The notes: a model not told the origin generated them from the sequence alone. A stretch of 64,000 nt of DNA from Yoonia sp. SS1-5 (GCF_038443705.2 NZ_CP151767.2:3401501-3465500); one strand, 5' to 3'. Counted from the first letter of the stretch, positions 38,089 to 45,917 are shown. Made by a program: numbers and translations.

Positions 38089-38307
38089 TTAGGCAATGAT
38101 GTCAGGCAGCAACCGATCTTCGAGCGAGACGATCTGATCTTTCAGCGCCAGTTTCTGTTTTTTGAGACGTTTGAGCGTCAGCATATCCGCATTTGCACGG
38201 TCCTGCAGTGCATCAATGGCGTCATCAAGGTCGCGATGTTCGCGCTTGAGGACTTCCAGTTTGACCCGCAGGACGTCATTCTGTTCCATTCTTGTCGATT
38301 TATTCAT
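38089..38307 (-). CDS. YdcH/DUF465 small coiled-coil protein
   Basis: The ~72-residue product MNKSTRMEQNDVLRVKLEVL ... LEDRLLPDIIA is a helical hairpin typical of DUF465: RVKLEVLKREHRDLDDAIDAL in the first helix and LKRLKKQKLALKDQI in the second. Function is unknown; homologues are abundant in alphaproteobacteria. Starts at 38307 or 38289 are possible and neither has a strong ribosome binding site. The longer in-frame upstream sequence has no homology and overlaps the hsp20 promoter. Confidence 0.85.
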   Translation of the reverse strand: MNKSTRMEQNDVLRVKLEVLKREHRDLDDAIDALQDRANADMLTLKRLKKQKLALKDQIVSLEDRLLPDIIA

Positions 38308-38381
38308 CGGAAAAGAGACCCGTTGGTGCTGTCCATCATCACTAAGATAGGGGTTTAGATCGAAACTTCCTAATACTTCCT

Positions 38382-38410
38382 CTTGATCGGCGCCCTGAAA
38401 TTCCCATATT
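38382..38410 (+). promoter_or_regulatory. Sigma-32 (RpoH)-like heat-shock promoter for hsp20
   Basis: CTTGATC (38382-38388), 14 bases, then CCCATATT (38403-38410) closely match the RpoH consensus CTTGAAA-N11-16-CCCATNT. It is about 65 bases before the hsp20 start, and the downstream gene is a heat-shock protein, which agrees with the class. Confidence 0.75.
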
Positions 38411-38475
38411 TTCAGCAGCGGTCGCCGAAATCGGGGCCACATCAGACAGTCGCTTGAAGATAAAGGGCATGTCCT

Positions 38476-38889
38476 ATGACAAAACTGGCTTTGGGAACGC
38501 ATCCGTTCCTGTTGGGTTTCGAACAGCTGGAACGGCTGGTCGAACGGACCGCGAAAAGCGGGAATGACGGCTACCCACCTTACAATATCGAACAGACATC
38601 GGAAAATTCCTACCGGATCACGCTGGCCGTGGCCGGCTTCGCCGAGGATGATTTGGCAATTACGGTCGAAGATAACTCTTTGGTCATTCGTGGGCGGCAA
38701 AGTGATGATGCGGAGGGACGTGTGTTTCTGCATCGCGGTATTGCCGCGCGGCAGTTTCAGCGATCATTCGTGCTCGCCGACGGGGTCGATGTCGGCGAAG
38801 CGGTGATTGAGAACGGATTGTTGCACGTCGATTTGAACCGTGCAGTGCCGGAACGCGTTATACAGACGATCAACATTCGGAAAGGGTAG
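38476..38889 (+). CDS. Small heat-shock protein, Hsp20/IbpA family
   Basis: The 137-residue chaperone has the alpha-crystallin domain at about 35-130: PPYNIEQTSENSYRITLAVA, GFAEDDLAITVEDNSLVIRG, and the closing ENGLLHVDLNR. These proteins hold unfolding proteins in an ATP-independent way. It is preceded by a sigma-32-like promoter and followed 3 bases later by a DUF1150 gene, a pairing common in Rhodobacteraceae. Confidence 0.94.
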   Translation: MTKLALGTHPFLLGFEQLERLVERTAKSGNDGYPPYNIEQTSENSYRITLAVAGFAEDDLAITVEDNSLVIRGRQSDDAEGRVFLHRGIAARQFQRSFVLADGVDVGEAVIENGLLHVDLNRAVPERVIQTINIRKG

Positions 38890-38892
38890 ACC

Positions 38893-39117
38893 ATGAATAC
38901 GAAGTTTGACCTTAAGACGATCGCTCAGGACATTGTCTATGTGAAACCCGTCGCCGTGGCTGACCTGCCCGATGACATGCAGGCACAGGCTGGCCCGCTG
39001 GAAATCCTCTTTGCGGTCCATAATGCACAAGGTGAGCAGTTGGCCCTTGTCGCCAATCGCAGGCTTGCGTTCCACCTTGCCCGCGAAAATGACATGCGGC
39101 CTGTGACTGTCCACTAA
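38893..39117 (+). CDS. DUF1150 family protein
   Basis: The 74-residue acidic protein (DIVYVKPVAVADLPDDM, then LFAVHNAQGEQLALVANRRLAFHLARENDM) is recognisable as DUF1150. No molecular function is known to me. Its tight link to hsp20 implies expression in the heat-shock response and perhaps a role with small heat-shock proteins. Confidence 0.85.
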   Translation: MNTKFDLKTIAQDIVYVKPVAVADLPDDMQAQAGPLEILFAVHNAQGEQLALVANRRLAFHLARENDMRPVTVH

Positions 39118-39126
39118 CCGCAAATG

Positions 39127-39624
39127 TCACGGTTGCGCCGGTTTCCAGCTCACCGGCGCACCATGTTGCCGTACCTGCGCGCCATCCCCCCTGTTCCATC
39201 GAAACAAGACAAGATGCCAGCGGCTTGGCACGCTGCGCGATGCGTAAATCATCCCATCTGCCCCGGACCCTCGCACCGCATCGGATACTTTCCAACTTGT
39301 CGCGGGTTCGCCGCGCGCCCGCTGATCGGCCCATGGACAGCTTGGCCATGCCGGATCAATCCCCAGACGGCGCGTCGTCGCGTCGTCGCGCAGGTCGATG
39401 ATCCGATCTGATCTGATATCCAGCGCCACAAGAACACGCGGCGGATCATCCGCGCGCAGGTAGATATCAATCGCCACAGCGGCGCTTTGAGGCGAGGGCG
39501 ATGCATAGAGCGCAGGCTGGCCGTCATGGTGAAACCGGCCCTCGGGGTGAATGGCCCCGTTCAGCACGCCATCGGCAAGACCAGCAAATGCGATCCGGTA
39601 GAACATATCTGATATGCTGATCAT
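39127..39624 (-). CDS. RES-domain protein without an adjacent Xre antitoxin
   Basis: The 165-residue product matches RES-domain toxins, which degrade NAD+ (e.g. MbcT): MFYRIAF..., PEGRFHHDGQPALYAS (Arg30 and Tyr40), LVALDIRSDRIIDLRD, and GADGMIYASRSVPSRWHLVLFRW. The conserved glutamate usually found in ALAE after the LYxS motif is replaced by Ala/Ile (SAAVAI), so the enzyme may be impaired or use another residue. RES toxins normally follow an Xre/MbcA antitoxin gene; upstream here is a lipoprotein gene on the other strand. Start 39624 has no strong ribosome binding site. Confidence 0.72.
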   Translation of the reverse strand: MISISDMFYRIAFAGLADGVLNGAIHPEGRFHHDGQPALYASPSPQSAAVAIDIYLRADDPPRVLVALDIRSDRIIDLRDDATTRRLGIDPAWPSCPWADQRARGEPATSWKVSDAVRGSGADGMIYASRSVPSRWHLVLFRWNRGDGAQVRQHGAPVSWKPAQP

Positions 39625-39691
39625 CTGGTTGAGCCGGTCCCGAGAAATTGTTAGCTGCGCGCGGCGAAAACCCCAACACGCGGAGACAAAA

Positions 39692-40069
39692 ATGAAAAGG
39701 CATCTTGTTACCGCGCTTGCGTTTGCGGGCCTCGCTGCCTGTGCCGTCGATCCGCAGGCGGTCACCGAACGGCGCGCTGATCTGATGGAACGCCTATTCC
39801 CTGATCCCACTGACCGCGAGGGCCTGTATCTGGTGTTCCCGATCCGGACCGGTGGCCTGAACCGCACATTGCTGATCACCCATTATGTTGACACGGTCAG
39901 CCGCGAGGAGGTTCTACGCCGCGTCGCGCGCTACTGCGCCGGTCTTGGATCTGCAGAACTTACAGGCGAGGCGCGGTTGGTCAAAGACCTTGGCCCGCGC
40001 AAGTTTAGTCAGCCGGGGGGCGGGACACGCACCGGCTTTCGTGGCCGCTATACATGCGTGTCTGCCTAG
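39692..40069 (+). CDS. Small lipoprotein of unknown function
   Basis: The ~125-residue product starts MKRHLVTALAFAGLAAC, a lipoprotein signal with lipobox LAAC. The mature part includes GLYLVFPIRTGGLNRTLLITHYVD and two further cysteines (YCAG and YTCVSA at the very end). No family recognised. GGAG lies before ATG 39692. Its TAG stop is formed by the palindromic repeat at 40067. Before the IS insertion it was convergent with trxB. Confidence 0.72.
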   Translation: MKRHLVTALAFAGLAACAVDPQAVTERRADLMERLFPDPTDREGLYLVFPIRTGGLNRTLLITHYVDTVSREEVLRRVARYCAGLGSAELTGEARLVKDLGPRKFSQPGGGTRTGFRGRYTCVSA

Positions 40070-40084
40070 GGTCCTGACCCTAGG
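40067..40084. repeat. 18-bp palindromic intergenic repeat, copy 2 (IS insertion site)
   Basis: TAGGGTCCTGACCCTAGG is identical to the element at 25170-25187 and again provides the TAG stop of the upstream gene. The insertion sequence has entered the CTAG of its right arm. Deleting the element and one CTAG restores the palindrome followed by GCTGATCA, directly before the trxB stop. So this copy too originally lay between two convergent genes. Confidence 0.8.
40080..40083. repeat. Left target-site duplication, CTAG
   Basis: CTAG borders the left inverted repeat of the insertion sequence; the matching copy is at 40922-40925. CTAG or TA is the known target of several IS427-group elements. Confidence 0.8.
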
Positions 40085-40155
40085 TCACATACCCATAAAA
40101 GTCTTGCATTGATTTTTGTGCTCTGACTCACTGCATGAAAGAGCAGGAGGCGAGC

Positions 40156-40521
40156 ATGGCGCGTTTTGATTTGACTGATTTCGAGTGGTCGGTGATCGAA
40201 CCTTTGTTGCCGACGAAGGTACGCGGGGTGAAACGACGCGATGACCGACAGGTGCTAAATGGCATCTTCTGGCGGCTGCGCACTGGCGCGCCCTGGGCTG
40301 ACATTCCGGCGCGCTACGGCCCCTATACGACCTGCGTGAACCGCTTCAACCGATGGCGGCGTGCAGGCCATTGGGCGCGTATACTTGGAGCTATATCAGA
40401 GGCTTATGAAGGCGACGTCCAGATGATAGACTCCTCTTCGATCCGGGTTCACCAGCAGGGCGCCAACGGGGCCAAAAAGGGGGGCGATCCGATTGCATGG
40501 GTCGCTCGCGGGGCGGGTTGA
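40156..40521 (+). CDS. IS5-family transposase, N-terminal frame (OrfA)
   Basis: The 121-residue frame starts MARFDLTDFEWSVIEPLLP, a standard IS5 N-terminus with the DUF4096-type DNA-binding region (NGIFWRLRTGAPWADIPARYGPYTT). MIDSSSIRVHQ holds the first catalytic aspartate of the DDE triad. An upstream in-frame ATG at 40135 is also possible. The frame stops at 40521 after reading past a run of G residues, where a -1 shift leads into the C-terminal frame. Confidence 0.9.
   Translation: MARFDLTDFEWSVIEPLLPTKVRGVKRRDDRQVLNGIFWRLRTGAPWADIPARYGPYTTCVNRFNRWRRAGHWARILGAISEAYEGDVQMIDSSSIRVHQQGANGAKKGGDPIAWVARGAG
40479..40485 (+). other. Probable -1 frameshift site G-GGG-GGC
   Basis: In the OrfA frame the codons read AAA AAG GGG GGC, so G GGG GGC is a correctly phased slippery heptamer. 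A -1 slip gives GGRSDCMGRSRGG with no stop codon, joining the two halves of the transposase as in other IS427-group elements. Confidence 0.7.
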
Positions 40522-40925
40522 CCACAAAGATACACGCCTTGGTCGATGCGGTTGGTCGCCCCATCAGACTGATGTTGAGCGCGGGACAAGCCTATGATGG
40601 TCATGCTGCGATGGACCTGCTCGACGCGCTGCCGCCAGCCTGTAAGGTCCTGGCCGACCGCGCCTATGACAGCAACGCAATCCGCGCCATGATCGCGGCA
40701 CAGAAGGCTGCCGCTGTGATCCCATCAATGCCGCATCGTAATCCGGTCATCCCGTATGACGCCGAGTACTACAAAGAGCGCAATTGGGTCGAGCGTTTCT
40801 TCAACAAATTGAAGAACTTCAGAGCGGTAGCCACACGTTACGATAAACGCGACGACAATTTCCTCGCCTCCGTACAACTCGCTTCAATCCGCATCTGGTT
40901 GCGAAGTTATGAGTCGGTGGCCTAG
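40497..40925 (+). CDS. IS5-family transposase, C-terminal frame (OrfB)
   Basis: The 142-residue frame begins MGRSRGGLTTKIHALVDA and carries the remaining catalytic residues: aspartate in LADRAYDSNAI and the Y-x2-R-x3-E signature in YYKERNWVERFFNKLK. It probably works only as an OrfA-OrfB fusion. The stop codon TAG (40923-40925) lies in the right-hand CTAG target duplication, outside the element, so the element itself has no stop codon for this frame. Confidence 0.9.
   Translation: MGRSRGGLTTKIHALVDAVGRPIRLMLSAGQAYDGHAAMDLLDALPPACKVLADRAYDSNAIRAMIAAQKAAAVIPSMPHRNPVIPYDAEYYKERNWVERFFNKLKNFRAVATRYDKRDDNFLASVQLASIRIWLRSYESVA
40922..40925. repeat. Right target-site duplication, CTAG
   Basis: Second CTAG copy flanking the insertion sequence; its TAG terminates the transposase frame. 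Confidence 0.8.
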
Positions 40926-40930
40926 GCTGA

Positions 40931-41875
40931 TCAGTCCTCGCGCTCGGCCAGAAACTTTTCGGCATCCAGCGCGGCCATGCATCCCATGCCTGCGGATGTC
41001 ACCGCCTGGCGGTATATGTGGTCGGTCAAATCGCCGGCCGCAAAGACACCCGGGATCGCCGTGCGTGTGCTGCCCGGCGCAACCGTCACATAGCCGCCGC
41101 TATGGGTTTCCAGCTGATCCTTGACCAGTTCCGAGGCAGGCGCATGCCCGATTGCCACAAAGACGCCCTTGCACGGAATTTCGGTGATCTCGCCTGTCTT
41201 GGTATGCTTGACGCGGACGCCTTCGACGCCCAACGGGGTGTCGGTGCCGATGACCTCTTCGATTTCGTGGAACCAAAGGGGCGTGATCTTGTCGTTCTTC
41301 ATCAACCGGTTTTGCAGGATCTTTTCGGCGCGCAATTCGTCGCGGCGGTGGATCAGCGTGACTTTCGACGCAAAGTTGGTCAGGAACAATGCCTCCTCGA
41401 CGGCGGTATTCCCGCCGCCCACAACGACAATTTCCTGCCCGCGGTAAAAGAACCCATCGCAGGTCGCGCAAGCGGACACGCCGAAGCCCTTGAACTTCTC
41501 CTCTGTCGGCAGCCCCAGCCACTTGGCCCGCGCGCCGGTACACAAAATGACCGCATCGGCGGTATAAATCGTGCCGCTGTCGGATGTTGCCGTGAAAGGC
41601 CGCTTCTGCAGATCGAGGCTGGTGATGATGTCCCCGACGATGTCGCAGCCCATGGCGCGCGCATGTGCTTCCATCCGAACCATCAGGTCCGGGCCCTGTA
41701 CTTCGGTATCGCCGGGCCAGTTTTCGACCTCTGTCGTGGTGGTCAACTGCCCCCCGGGTTCGATCCCCTGCACAAGGACAGGTTCCAGCATGGCGCGGGC
41801 CGCATATACGCCCGCGGTATAGCCAGCCGGGCCGGAGCCGATGATAAGAACTTTGGTGTGGCGTGTATCAGACAT
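40931..41875 (-). CDS. trxB: Thioredoxin reductase
   Basis: TrxB reduces thioredoxin with NADPH through FAD and a redox-active disulfide. The 314-residue product has [18 protein letters not shown] at 11-28 for FAD, the active-site CATC at 136-139 in [11 protein letters not shown], the NADPH motif [12 protein letters not shown], and the C-terminal [23 protein letters not shown]. Length is standard. It ends six bases from the right end of the insertion sequence. Confidence 0.97.
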   Translation of the reverse strand: MSDTRHTKVLIIGSGPAGYTAGVYAARAMLEPVLVQGIEPGGQLTTTTEVENWPGDTEVQGPDLMVRMEAHARAMGCDIVGDIITSLDLQKRPFTATSDSGTIYTADAVILCTGARAKWLGLPTEEKFKGFGVSACATCDGFFYRGQEIVVVGGGNTAVEEALFLTNFASKVTLIHRRDELRAEKILQNRLMKNDKITPLWFHEIEEVIGTDTPLGVEGVRVKHTKTGEITEIPCKGVFVAIGHAPASELVKDQLETHSGGYVTVAPGSTRTAIPGVFAAGDLTDHIYRQAVTSAGMGCMAALDAEKFLAERED

Positions 41876-42036
41876 TCATGGCCCCTAGGAAAGCGTGTCG
41901 TCCCGATATAGCGGCGCAACGCGGCGGTTAAAACCCGACACACAGTCCTTTGAAGAGTTCTTTTATTGCTTATTTACGAAACATTGTTGCGCCGGGCCTT
42001 TGAGTTGCGTAGTATTTGCAAAAATCAGGGGGAACA

Positions 42037-42537
42037 ATGCCAGGCACACGACTAGACGAGATTGACCGTATGATTCTTGCGGAATTGCAGGCGGATGGAC
42101 GCATGACCAATGTTGAGTTGGCCAAGCGCGTTGGAATTTCCGCGCCACCTTGTCTGCGGCGTGTGCGGACCCTTGAGGAGCAGGGATTTATCCAGGGCTA
42201 CCATGCGGATGTAAACGCCCGCGAATTGGGGTTCGAGGTGCAGGTCTTTGCGATGGTTGGCCTTGTCAGTCAGGCAGAGGTTGATCTGAGCGCTTTTGAA
42301 GAGAAGTGCCAGACATGGCCGCTGGTGCGCGAATGTCATATGCTCAATGGCGAGGTCGATTTCATCCTGAAATGTGTGGCCCCGGATTTGCGCAGTTTTC
42401 AAAGGTTCCTGACCGAAGAGCTGACCAGCGCTGACAATGTGGCCAGCGTCAAAACCTCGCTTGTCATTCGCGGGGCCAAGGATGAACCGGGTGTCCCTTT
42501 TGATGTGCTGGAAGCCCGCTTGGCAATGGACGCCTAG
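42037..42537 (+). CDS. Lrp/AsnC-family transcriptional regulator
   Basis: The 166-residue product has an N-terminal helix-turn-helix (LDEIDRMILAELQADGRMTNVELAKRVGISAPPCLRRVRTLE) and a C-terminal RAM ligand-binding domain (FEVQVFAMVGL ... CHMLNGEVDFILKCV). Close homologues beside trxB are common in Rhodobacteraceae; effector probably an amino acid. ATG 42037 follows AGGGGGAA. Confidence 0.93.
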   Translation: MPGTRLDEIDRMILAELQADGRMTNVELAKRVGISAPPCLRRVRTLEEQGFIQGYHADVNARELGFEVQVFAMVGLVSQAEVDLSAFEEKCQTWPLVRECHMLNGEVDFILKCVAPDLRSFQRFLTEELTSADNVASVKTSLVIRGAKDEPGVPFDVLEARLAMDA

Positions 42538-42552
42538 GCGATACTGGCAGGG

Positions 42553-42570
42553 GCTGACAAACCTGTCAGC
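42553..42570 (+). other. Stem-loop after the Lrp gene
   Basis: GCTGACA and TGTCAGC form a 7-bp stem with an AACC loop 16 bases beyond the Lrp-gene stop. No U-tract follows; it could mark the 3' end of the regulator transcript. Confidence 0.5.
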
Positions 42571-42615
42571 GACAAGCTCTCGCCAAGATGCCGAAACAGG
42601 CGTAAGTCTGTCGGC

Positions 42616-43845
42616 ATGAGAATTGTCCGCCTTCAGGATGCAATGCATCTGCCATTCTGGCGCCGTCCCGAGGCGCTGTTATTCGTCATGGCAATGGCCA
42701 TGCCGGTGGCCTTTGCCACCTGGTCTGCCCTGCTGAATAACTTTGTGATCGAAGTTGCCGGATTTGACGGATCCGACATCGGTTGGCTGCATACGGTGCG
42801 CGAAATCCCCGGCTTTTTCGCGGTTGGGGTCATCGCGCTGATCATTTTCATCCGTGAACAGGTGCTGGGCCTGGTGTCGCTTGTGATGCTGGGGGCGGCA
42901 ACGGCGGTCACCGCGCAATTTCCGCAGATGGCGGGCATTCTGACAGTTACGATGCTGTCCTCCATCGGGTTTCACTATTACGAAACGGTCAACCAGTCGC
43001 TGCAGTTACAATGGCTCGACAAGGCCCGCGCGCCGCAGATGCTGGGCTGGATCATCTCGGCCGGGGCAGGCGCCACAATTGTTGTCTACCTGCTGATTGT
43101 GCTCAGTTGGGAGGCGCTGGGCCTGACCTACACCATTGTTTACTGGCTATCGGGCGGGTTCACCGCACTGGTCGCATTGCTGTGCCTGTTTGCCTATCCG
43201 CAATTCGAAAGCCCGCATCCGCAGAACAAGACCATGGTGCTGCGCCGCCGCTATTGGCTGTATTATGCCCTGCAATTCATGTCCGGCGCCCGTCGACAGA
43301 TTTTCGTGGTCTTTGCGGGCTTTATGATGGTTGAACGGTTTGGCTATCAGGTCAACGAGATCACGCAGCTGTTCCTGCTGACACTGGTTATCAACATGAT
43401 TGTGGCCCCGATGCTGGGCAAGCTTGTCGCCGTCTTTGGCGAACGCCGGGCGCTGATCTTTGAATATGCGGGGCTCTGTGGCGTCTTTTTTGCCTATGGG
43501 GGCATCTACTATTTTGGCTGGGGGGTCGTGCTTGCCGCCACATTATATGTGGTGAACCACATCTTTTTCAGTCTGGCCCTTGCGATCAAAACCTACTTTC
43601 AGAAGATCGCCGACCCCGAGGATATCGCGCCCACCGCAGCGGTGGCATTTACCATTAACCATATCGCGGCAGTGTTCCTGCCTGCCGGGCTTGGCTATCT
43701 GTGGCTGCAGTCACCAGGTCTTGTGTTTCTCGCGGCGGCGGGCATGGCGATTGTATCACTGCTGTTGTCGATGCTGATCCCCCGTCACCCCGCACCGGGA
43801 CACGAGACCATCTTTCAGCGACGCCTGCTGGCTGTAGCGGAATAG
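42616..43845 (+). CDS. MFS-type membrane transporter
   Basis: The 409-residue protein has about 12 predicted membrane segments (for example ALLFVMAMAMPVAFATW, GFFAVGVIALIIFI, GLVFLAAAGMAIVSLLLSML) and a central cytoplasmic loop after helix 6 (YPQFESPHPQNKTMVLRRRYW), the layout of the major facilitator superfamily. The loop-2 signature is weak (EIPGFFAVG). No substrate can be inferred. A start at the ATG 27 bases later (MHLPFWRRP) is possible. Confidence 0.8.
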   Translation: MRIVRLQDAMHLPFWRRPEALLFVMAMAMPVAFATWSALLNNFVIEVAGFDGSDIGWLHTVREIPGFFAVGVIALIIFIREQVLGLVSLVMLGAATAVTAQFPQMAGILTVTMLSSIGFHYYETVNQSLQLQWLDKARAPQMLGWIISAGAGATIVVYLLIVLSWEALGLTYTIVYWLSGGFTALVALLCLFAYPQFESPHPQNKTMVLRRRYWLYYALQFMSGARRQIFVVFAGFMMVERFGYQVNEITQLFLLTLVINMIVAPMLGKLVAVFGERRALIFEYAGLCGVFFAYGGIYYFGWGVVLAATLYVVNHIFFSLALAIKTYFQKIADPEDIAPTAAVAFTINHIAAVFLPAGLGYLWLQSPGLVFLAAAGMAIVSLLLSMLIPRHPAPGHETIFQRRLLAVAE

Positions 43846-43852
43846 GCGCCTA

Positions 43853-43956
43853 TAGCGTTTGACGAAATACCTGATACATCGAGCATCACGTAACGCGTTG
43901 AAATCTTTGATTTCAGGCAGCGTTAGGTGATCCAGGTTTTTCGCATAACGCTTTAG
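43853..43956. repeat. Imperfect ~100-nt palindrome between convergent genes
   Basis: Three nested inverted segments share one centre. Outermost TAGCGTTTGACGAAA pairs partly with TTTCGCATAACGCTT (11 of 15). Next ATCACGTAACGC pairs with GCGTTAGGTGAT (11 of 12). Innermost TGAAATC/GATTTCA has a TTT loop at 43899-43915. An 11-base bulge lies on the left side. The right end includes the stop codon of the membrane-protein gene. It could be a bidirectional terminator or a small REP/MITE-like element. Confidence 0.65.
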
Positions 43957-44411
43957 CCGGCTTTCTTGCCGGCGGCCTTCTTCATGTTGTTCTGCCCGAT
44001 GCCAATACCAAGGTAGGTCATGGCCGTCCCGGCAGCCCCCACAATCAGCGCCCCAAAGCCAAGCACGAACCACAGATCGGATGCGGGAATGTTCAGCGCG
44101 GCTGACAATGTGTTGCCATTCAACGTCCCGCCCAAGGCGGCGATCAGCCCAAAGAACATGGCCATGGACAAACAGATCATGATCAACGTGCCAAGCAGCG
44201 CAAAAACAAACCGTTCCTTTGCGGCCATCACGCGATCATTCTGGCTGTAAAAACGCTGCCCCCCAACCATCCCGGCGATCATCATCGTGACTACGCCCAT
44301 GGCGCTGGGCATCTGAAACAGGTTCATCGACGCCACCGCCCCCAGCAACACCGACAGGCCGACAAAGGTCAGGGCCATCCAGATATAGGCGCTTTTGGTC
44401 TTGGTCATCAT
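43953..44411 (-). CDS. Four-helix membrane protein (resembles ABZJ_00895 family)
   Basis: The 152-residue protein has four predicted membrane helices (about 8-28, 34-48, 68-90, 112-136) and a basic tail (NNMKKAAGKKAG). The arrangement and SQNDRVMAAKERFVFALLG middle resemble the uncharacterised ABZJ_00895-type proteins; this is from memory. Adjacent ATGs at 44411 and 44408 follow AGGAGAG. Function unknown. Confidence 0.7.
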   Translation of the reverse strand: MMTKTKSAYIWMALTFVGLSVLLGAVASMNLFQMPSAMGVVTMMIAGMVGGQRFYSQNDRVMAAKERFVFALLGTLIMICLSMAMFFGLIAALGGTLNGNTLSAALNIPASDLWFVLGFGALIVGAAGTAMTYLGIGIGQNNMKKAAGKKAG

Positions 44412-44500
44412 ACTCTCCTGCTTGCGATCACGTATCGCTGAAATGCCATTGGTTCACCGCTTGCGCCACACTATATCTGCACTAACCAAGGAGGTACCGA

Positions 44501-45151
44501 ATGTTTTTCATGAACCGCGCAAAATCCGAGATGGTCAGCAAAGACGCCGCACTTCCCGGTCGGAGCACCCCTATCCCGACTGCGGACACACATTTTGTCT
44601 ATGGCACGCCGCTGTCAACAGATGTCCCACCGGGTATGGATGTGGCCATGTTCGGCATGGGCTGTTTTTGGGGCGTGGAACGCATGTTCTGGAAACTGGA
44701 CGGTGTGCAATCGACCATGGTCGGGTACGCGGCGGGCTATACCCCGAACCCCACATATGAAGAGGTCTGTTCCGGCAAGACCGGCCATAACGAGGTGGTC
44801 CGGGTTGTCTTCGACCCTGCCATCATCAGCTATGACCAATTGCTGCAGGTTTTCTGGGAAGGGCATGATCCGACCCAGGGCATGCGGCAAGGCAATGATA
44901 GTGGCACCCAGTATCGTTCCGGGATTTACACCTATTCAGACGCGCAACAGCAGGCGGCGACGGCGTCAAAACTGGCCTTTGCCCCGCGCCTTTCGCAGGC
45001 CGGGTATGGTGCGATCACAACCGAGATCATGGACGCCCCGGCATTCTATCCCGCAGAGGACTATCACCAGCAATACCTTGCCAAAAATCCCAACGGATAT
45101 TGCGGTATCGGCGGCACTGGCGTGACTTGCCCGATCGGTGTTGCCGTCTGA
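44501..45151 (+). CDS. msrA: Peptide methionine sulfoxide reductase A
   Basis: MsrA repairs oxidised methionine (S-form). The 216-residue product carries the active-site GCFWG at 54-58 (Cys55 nucleophile), [28 protein letters not shown] and EDYHQQYL. Likely resolving cysteines lie near residues 201 and 210 in [12 protein letters not shown]. The ATG follows a canonical AAGGAGG. The 50-residue N-terminal lead is longer than minimal MsrA but lacks a clear signal peptide. Confidence 0.95.
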   Translation: MFFMNRAKSEMVSKDAALPGRSTPIPTADTHFVYGTPLSTDVPPGMDVAMFGMGCFWGVERMFWKLDGVQSTMVGYAAGYTPNPTYEEVCSGKTGHNEVVRVVFDPAIISYDQLLQVFWEGHDPTQGMRQGNDSGTQYRSGIYTYSDAQQQAATASKLAFAPRLSQAGYGAITTEIMDAPAFYPAEDYHQQYLAKNPNGYCGIGGTGVTCPIGVAV

Positions 45152-45185
45152 TATGTCGGGCCGTGGTTGAGCAGCGACCGGCACG

Positions 45186-45917
45186 ATGATTGATGTCCCT
45201 GTTCGATTTGCGTTGCTGCCCCTGTTGCTTGCGCAGGCAGCCTATCTGCGGGCCACCGTCTTGCAACTGCCTGAACCTGACGGCCCCCGCAGCGGGGTTG
45301 TCGGGCAAGGGGCGCCCTTGCGGCTGTTGATCATCGGGGATTCGTCAGCTGCTGGTGTGGGCGTTGCGCATCAGCACGACGCGCTATTGGGGCAACTGAC
45401 CGCGCGACTGTCGGAAGACGCGGAAATTACCTTTGATCTTGTTGCCCGGACCGGTGCCCGAACCGGCGATGTTCTGGCGTGGTTGGATGACCTGCCGCAC
45501 CGTCACTATGATGTGGTTGTCACCGCGCTGGGCGTGAACGATGTGACAAAGGCCGTGCCGTTGCGCAAGTGGATCGCACGACAGCGTGCGTTAATCGCGC
45601 GCTTGCAAGGGGCGTTTGGGGTCAAGCACGTCATGCTGTCGGGCTTGCCGCCGATGGGCCAGTTTCCTTTGCTGCCGCAGCCCCTACGCTGGATCCTCGG
45701 GCGTCAGGCGGCCCGTTTTGACGCCGCATTGTGTGACATTGCGCGCGAGACACAGGGTTGCACAAAGATCGCAATTGATCTGGCGCTGGGCCCGCACAAC
45801 ATGTCCGCAGACGGGTTTCACCCCGGACCGGCTGTCTACGCGGCCTGGGCTGCGGAAATCCAAACGCAGCTGCGGGCGCGGACCACGCTGCTTGACGGGG
45901 GGCAGGGCAACACCTAA
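45186..45917 (+). CDS. SGNH/GDSL-family hydrolase
   Basis: The 243-residue product has GDSS at 51-54 (Ser53 nucleophile), the GxND block in TALGVNDVTK, and the C-terminal catalytic pair in DGFHPG (about Asp209 and His212), so all SGNH blocks are present. A hydrophobic N-terminus (FALLPLLLAQAAYL) suggests export or membrane anchoring. Substrate unknown: an esterase or acyl-thioesterase is likely. It follows msrA by 34 bases. Confidence 0.88.
   Translation: MIDVPVRFALLPLLLAQAAYLRATVLQLPEPDGPRSGVVGQGAPLRLLIIGDSSAAGVGVAHQHDALLGQLTARLSEDAEITFDLVARTGARTGDVLAWLDDLPHRHYDVVVTALGVNDVTKAVPLRKWIARQRALIARLQGAFGVKHVMLSGLPPMGQFPLLPQPLRWILGRQAARFDAALCDIARETQGCTKIAIDLALGPHNMSADGFHPGPAVYAAWAAEIQTQLRARTTLLDGGQGNT

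Larger units (their letters stand above)
40084..40921 (+). mobile_element. IS5-family (IS427-group-like) insertion sequence, complete
   Basis: An 838-bp element with imperfect ~15-bp terminal inverted repeats: left GTCACATACCCATAA, right (read inward) GCCACCGACTCATAA, 11 of 15 identical. It is flanked by CTAG on both sides and contains two overlapping transposase frames joined by a likely -1 frameshift. The reading frames are intact, so it may still be active. It sits in an intergenic palindrome and disrupts no gene. Confidence 0.9.

Noticed and set aside
38310..38733. Upstream extension of the YdcH-type gene to 214 codons
   Set aside because: The added part lacks homology, overlaps the hsp20 promoter and start, and the known family is about 70 residues.
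39614..39691. Extended N-terminus of the lipoprotein at 39692
   Set aside because: The lipoprotein signal and GGAG ribosome binding site fit the internal ATG.
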